This document shows, in pieces, positions 63,956-64,000 of a stretch of 64,000 nucleotides of DNA. The notes beneath the pieces are model-generated. The model had not been told where the DNA came from, made no database searches, and saw nothing but the letters and a program-made list of their open reading frames with translations. Both the position numbers and the translations under genes were made by a program. Positions within the stretch are counted from its first letter, which is position 1, and each line of letters begins with the position of its first letter. This DNA is from Siphonodentalium dalli (lineage: Eukaryota > Mollusca > Scaphopoda > Gadilida > Siphonodentaliidae), in assembly GCA_032622095.1 (NCBI GenBank), contig CP136064.1, forward strand, positions 277,847,614 through 277,911,613, written 5' to 3'.

Positions 63956-64000
63956 CCCTTCCGTGAAATTTTGCGAATGCATTATCTTATATTTATGCCA
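63956..64000. mobile_element. TTAA MITE, family P3, cut by window end
   Basis: TTAA (63952-63955), CCCTTCCGTGAAATTTTGCG, then ATGCATTATCTTATATTTAT. Starts as the other P3 copies do, with a short deletion. Confidence 0.65.

Overview
This is a 64 kb window of an AT-rich, intron-rich animal genome. Nothing in it looks bacterial: there are no operons or ribosome-binding sites and no long host ORFs, and it contains split exons with GT/AG borders, non-LTR retrotransposons and many TIR DNA transposons and MITEs. The repeat style points to a marine invertebrate, probably a mollusc or another lophotrochozoan: CR1-like LINEs with a PHD finger and an NPGP motif, CCGTCCGT-rich repeats, long G or C homopolymers, and hundreds-of-bp palindromic MITEs. 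The species cannot be fixed from sequence alone.

Host gene. One gene is supported, on the + strand: a LIM-domain protein. A 355-nt exon (2390-2744) encodes a Ser/Pro/Arg-rich stretch and five of the first LIM zinc ligands. The intron that follows is about 22.4 kb. A 33-nt microexon (25178-25210) supplies the next ligand in phase. No exon completing the LIM domain was found in the remaining 39 kb, so the gene probably runs off the right edge, and 5' exons lie off the left edge.

Layout. 0-2.4 kb: AT-rich DNA, three RFX/X-box-like motifs and a young 5'-truncated L1-like LINE with a 15-bp target-site duplication. 2.4-25.2 kb: the LIM intron, holding a foldback element, a 30-bp minisatellite, a 41-bp minisatellite and nested MITEs. 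25-34 kb: more MITEs and a 2.3 kb TIR element holding a LINE fragment. 34.5-43.1 kb: a 1.3-kb unit repeated five times. Its copies are filled or empty for particular MITEs, which gives direct proof of their target-site duplications. 47.0-54.35 kb: a PIF/Harbinger-like element (TTA duplication, Myb/SANT-like exon) with a decayed CR1-like LINE inside it. 54.4-64 kb: MITEs, a 984-bp TIR element and short tandem arrays.

Relations. Most of the window is non-autonomous transposons parasitising each other. At least five element families sit in TTAA targets (piggyBac-like). Three of those, plus one palindrome without TTAA ends, share one exchangeable hairpin core carrying TGCATTCTCTTATATATGCG. A hAT-like MITE family has perfect 8-bp duplications at five independent sites or duplicated copies of a site. 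A Tc1/mariner-like palindromic MITE uses TA. No transposase intact enough to move these families was seen, so the enzymes must be elsewhere in the genome.
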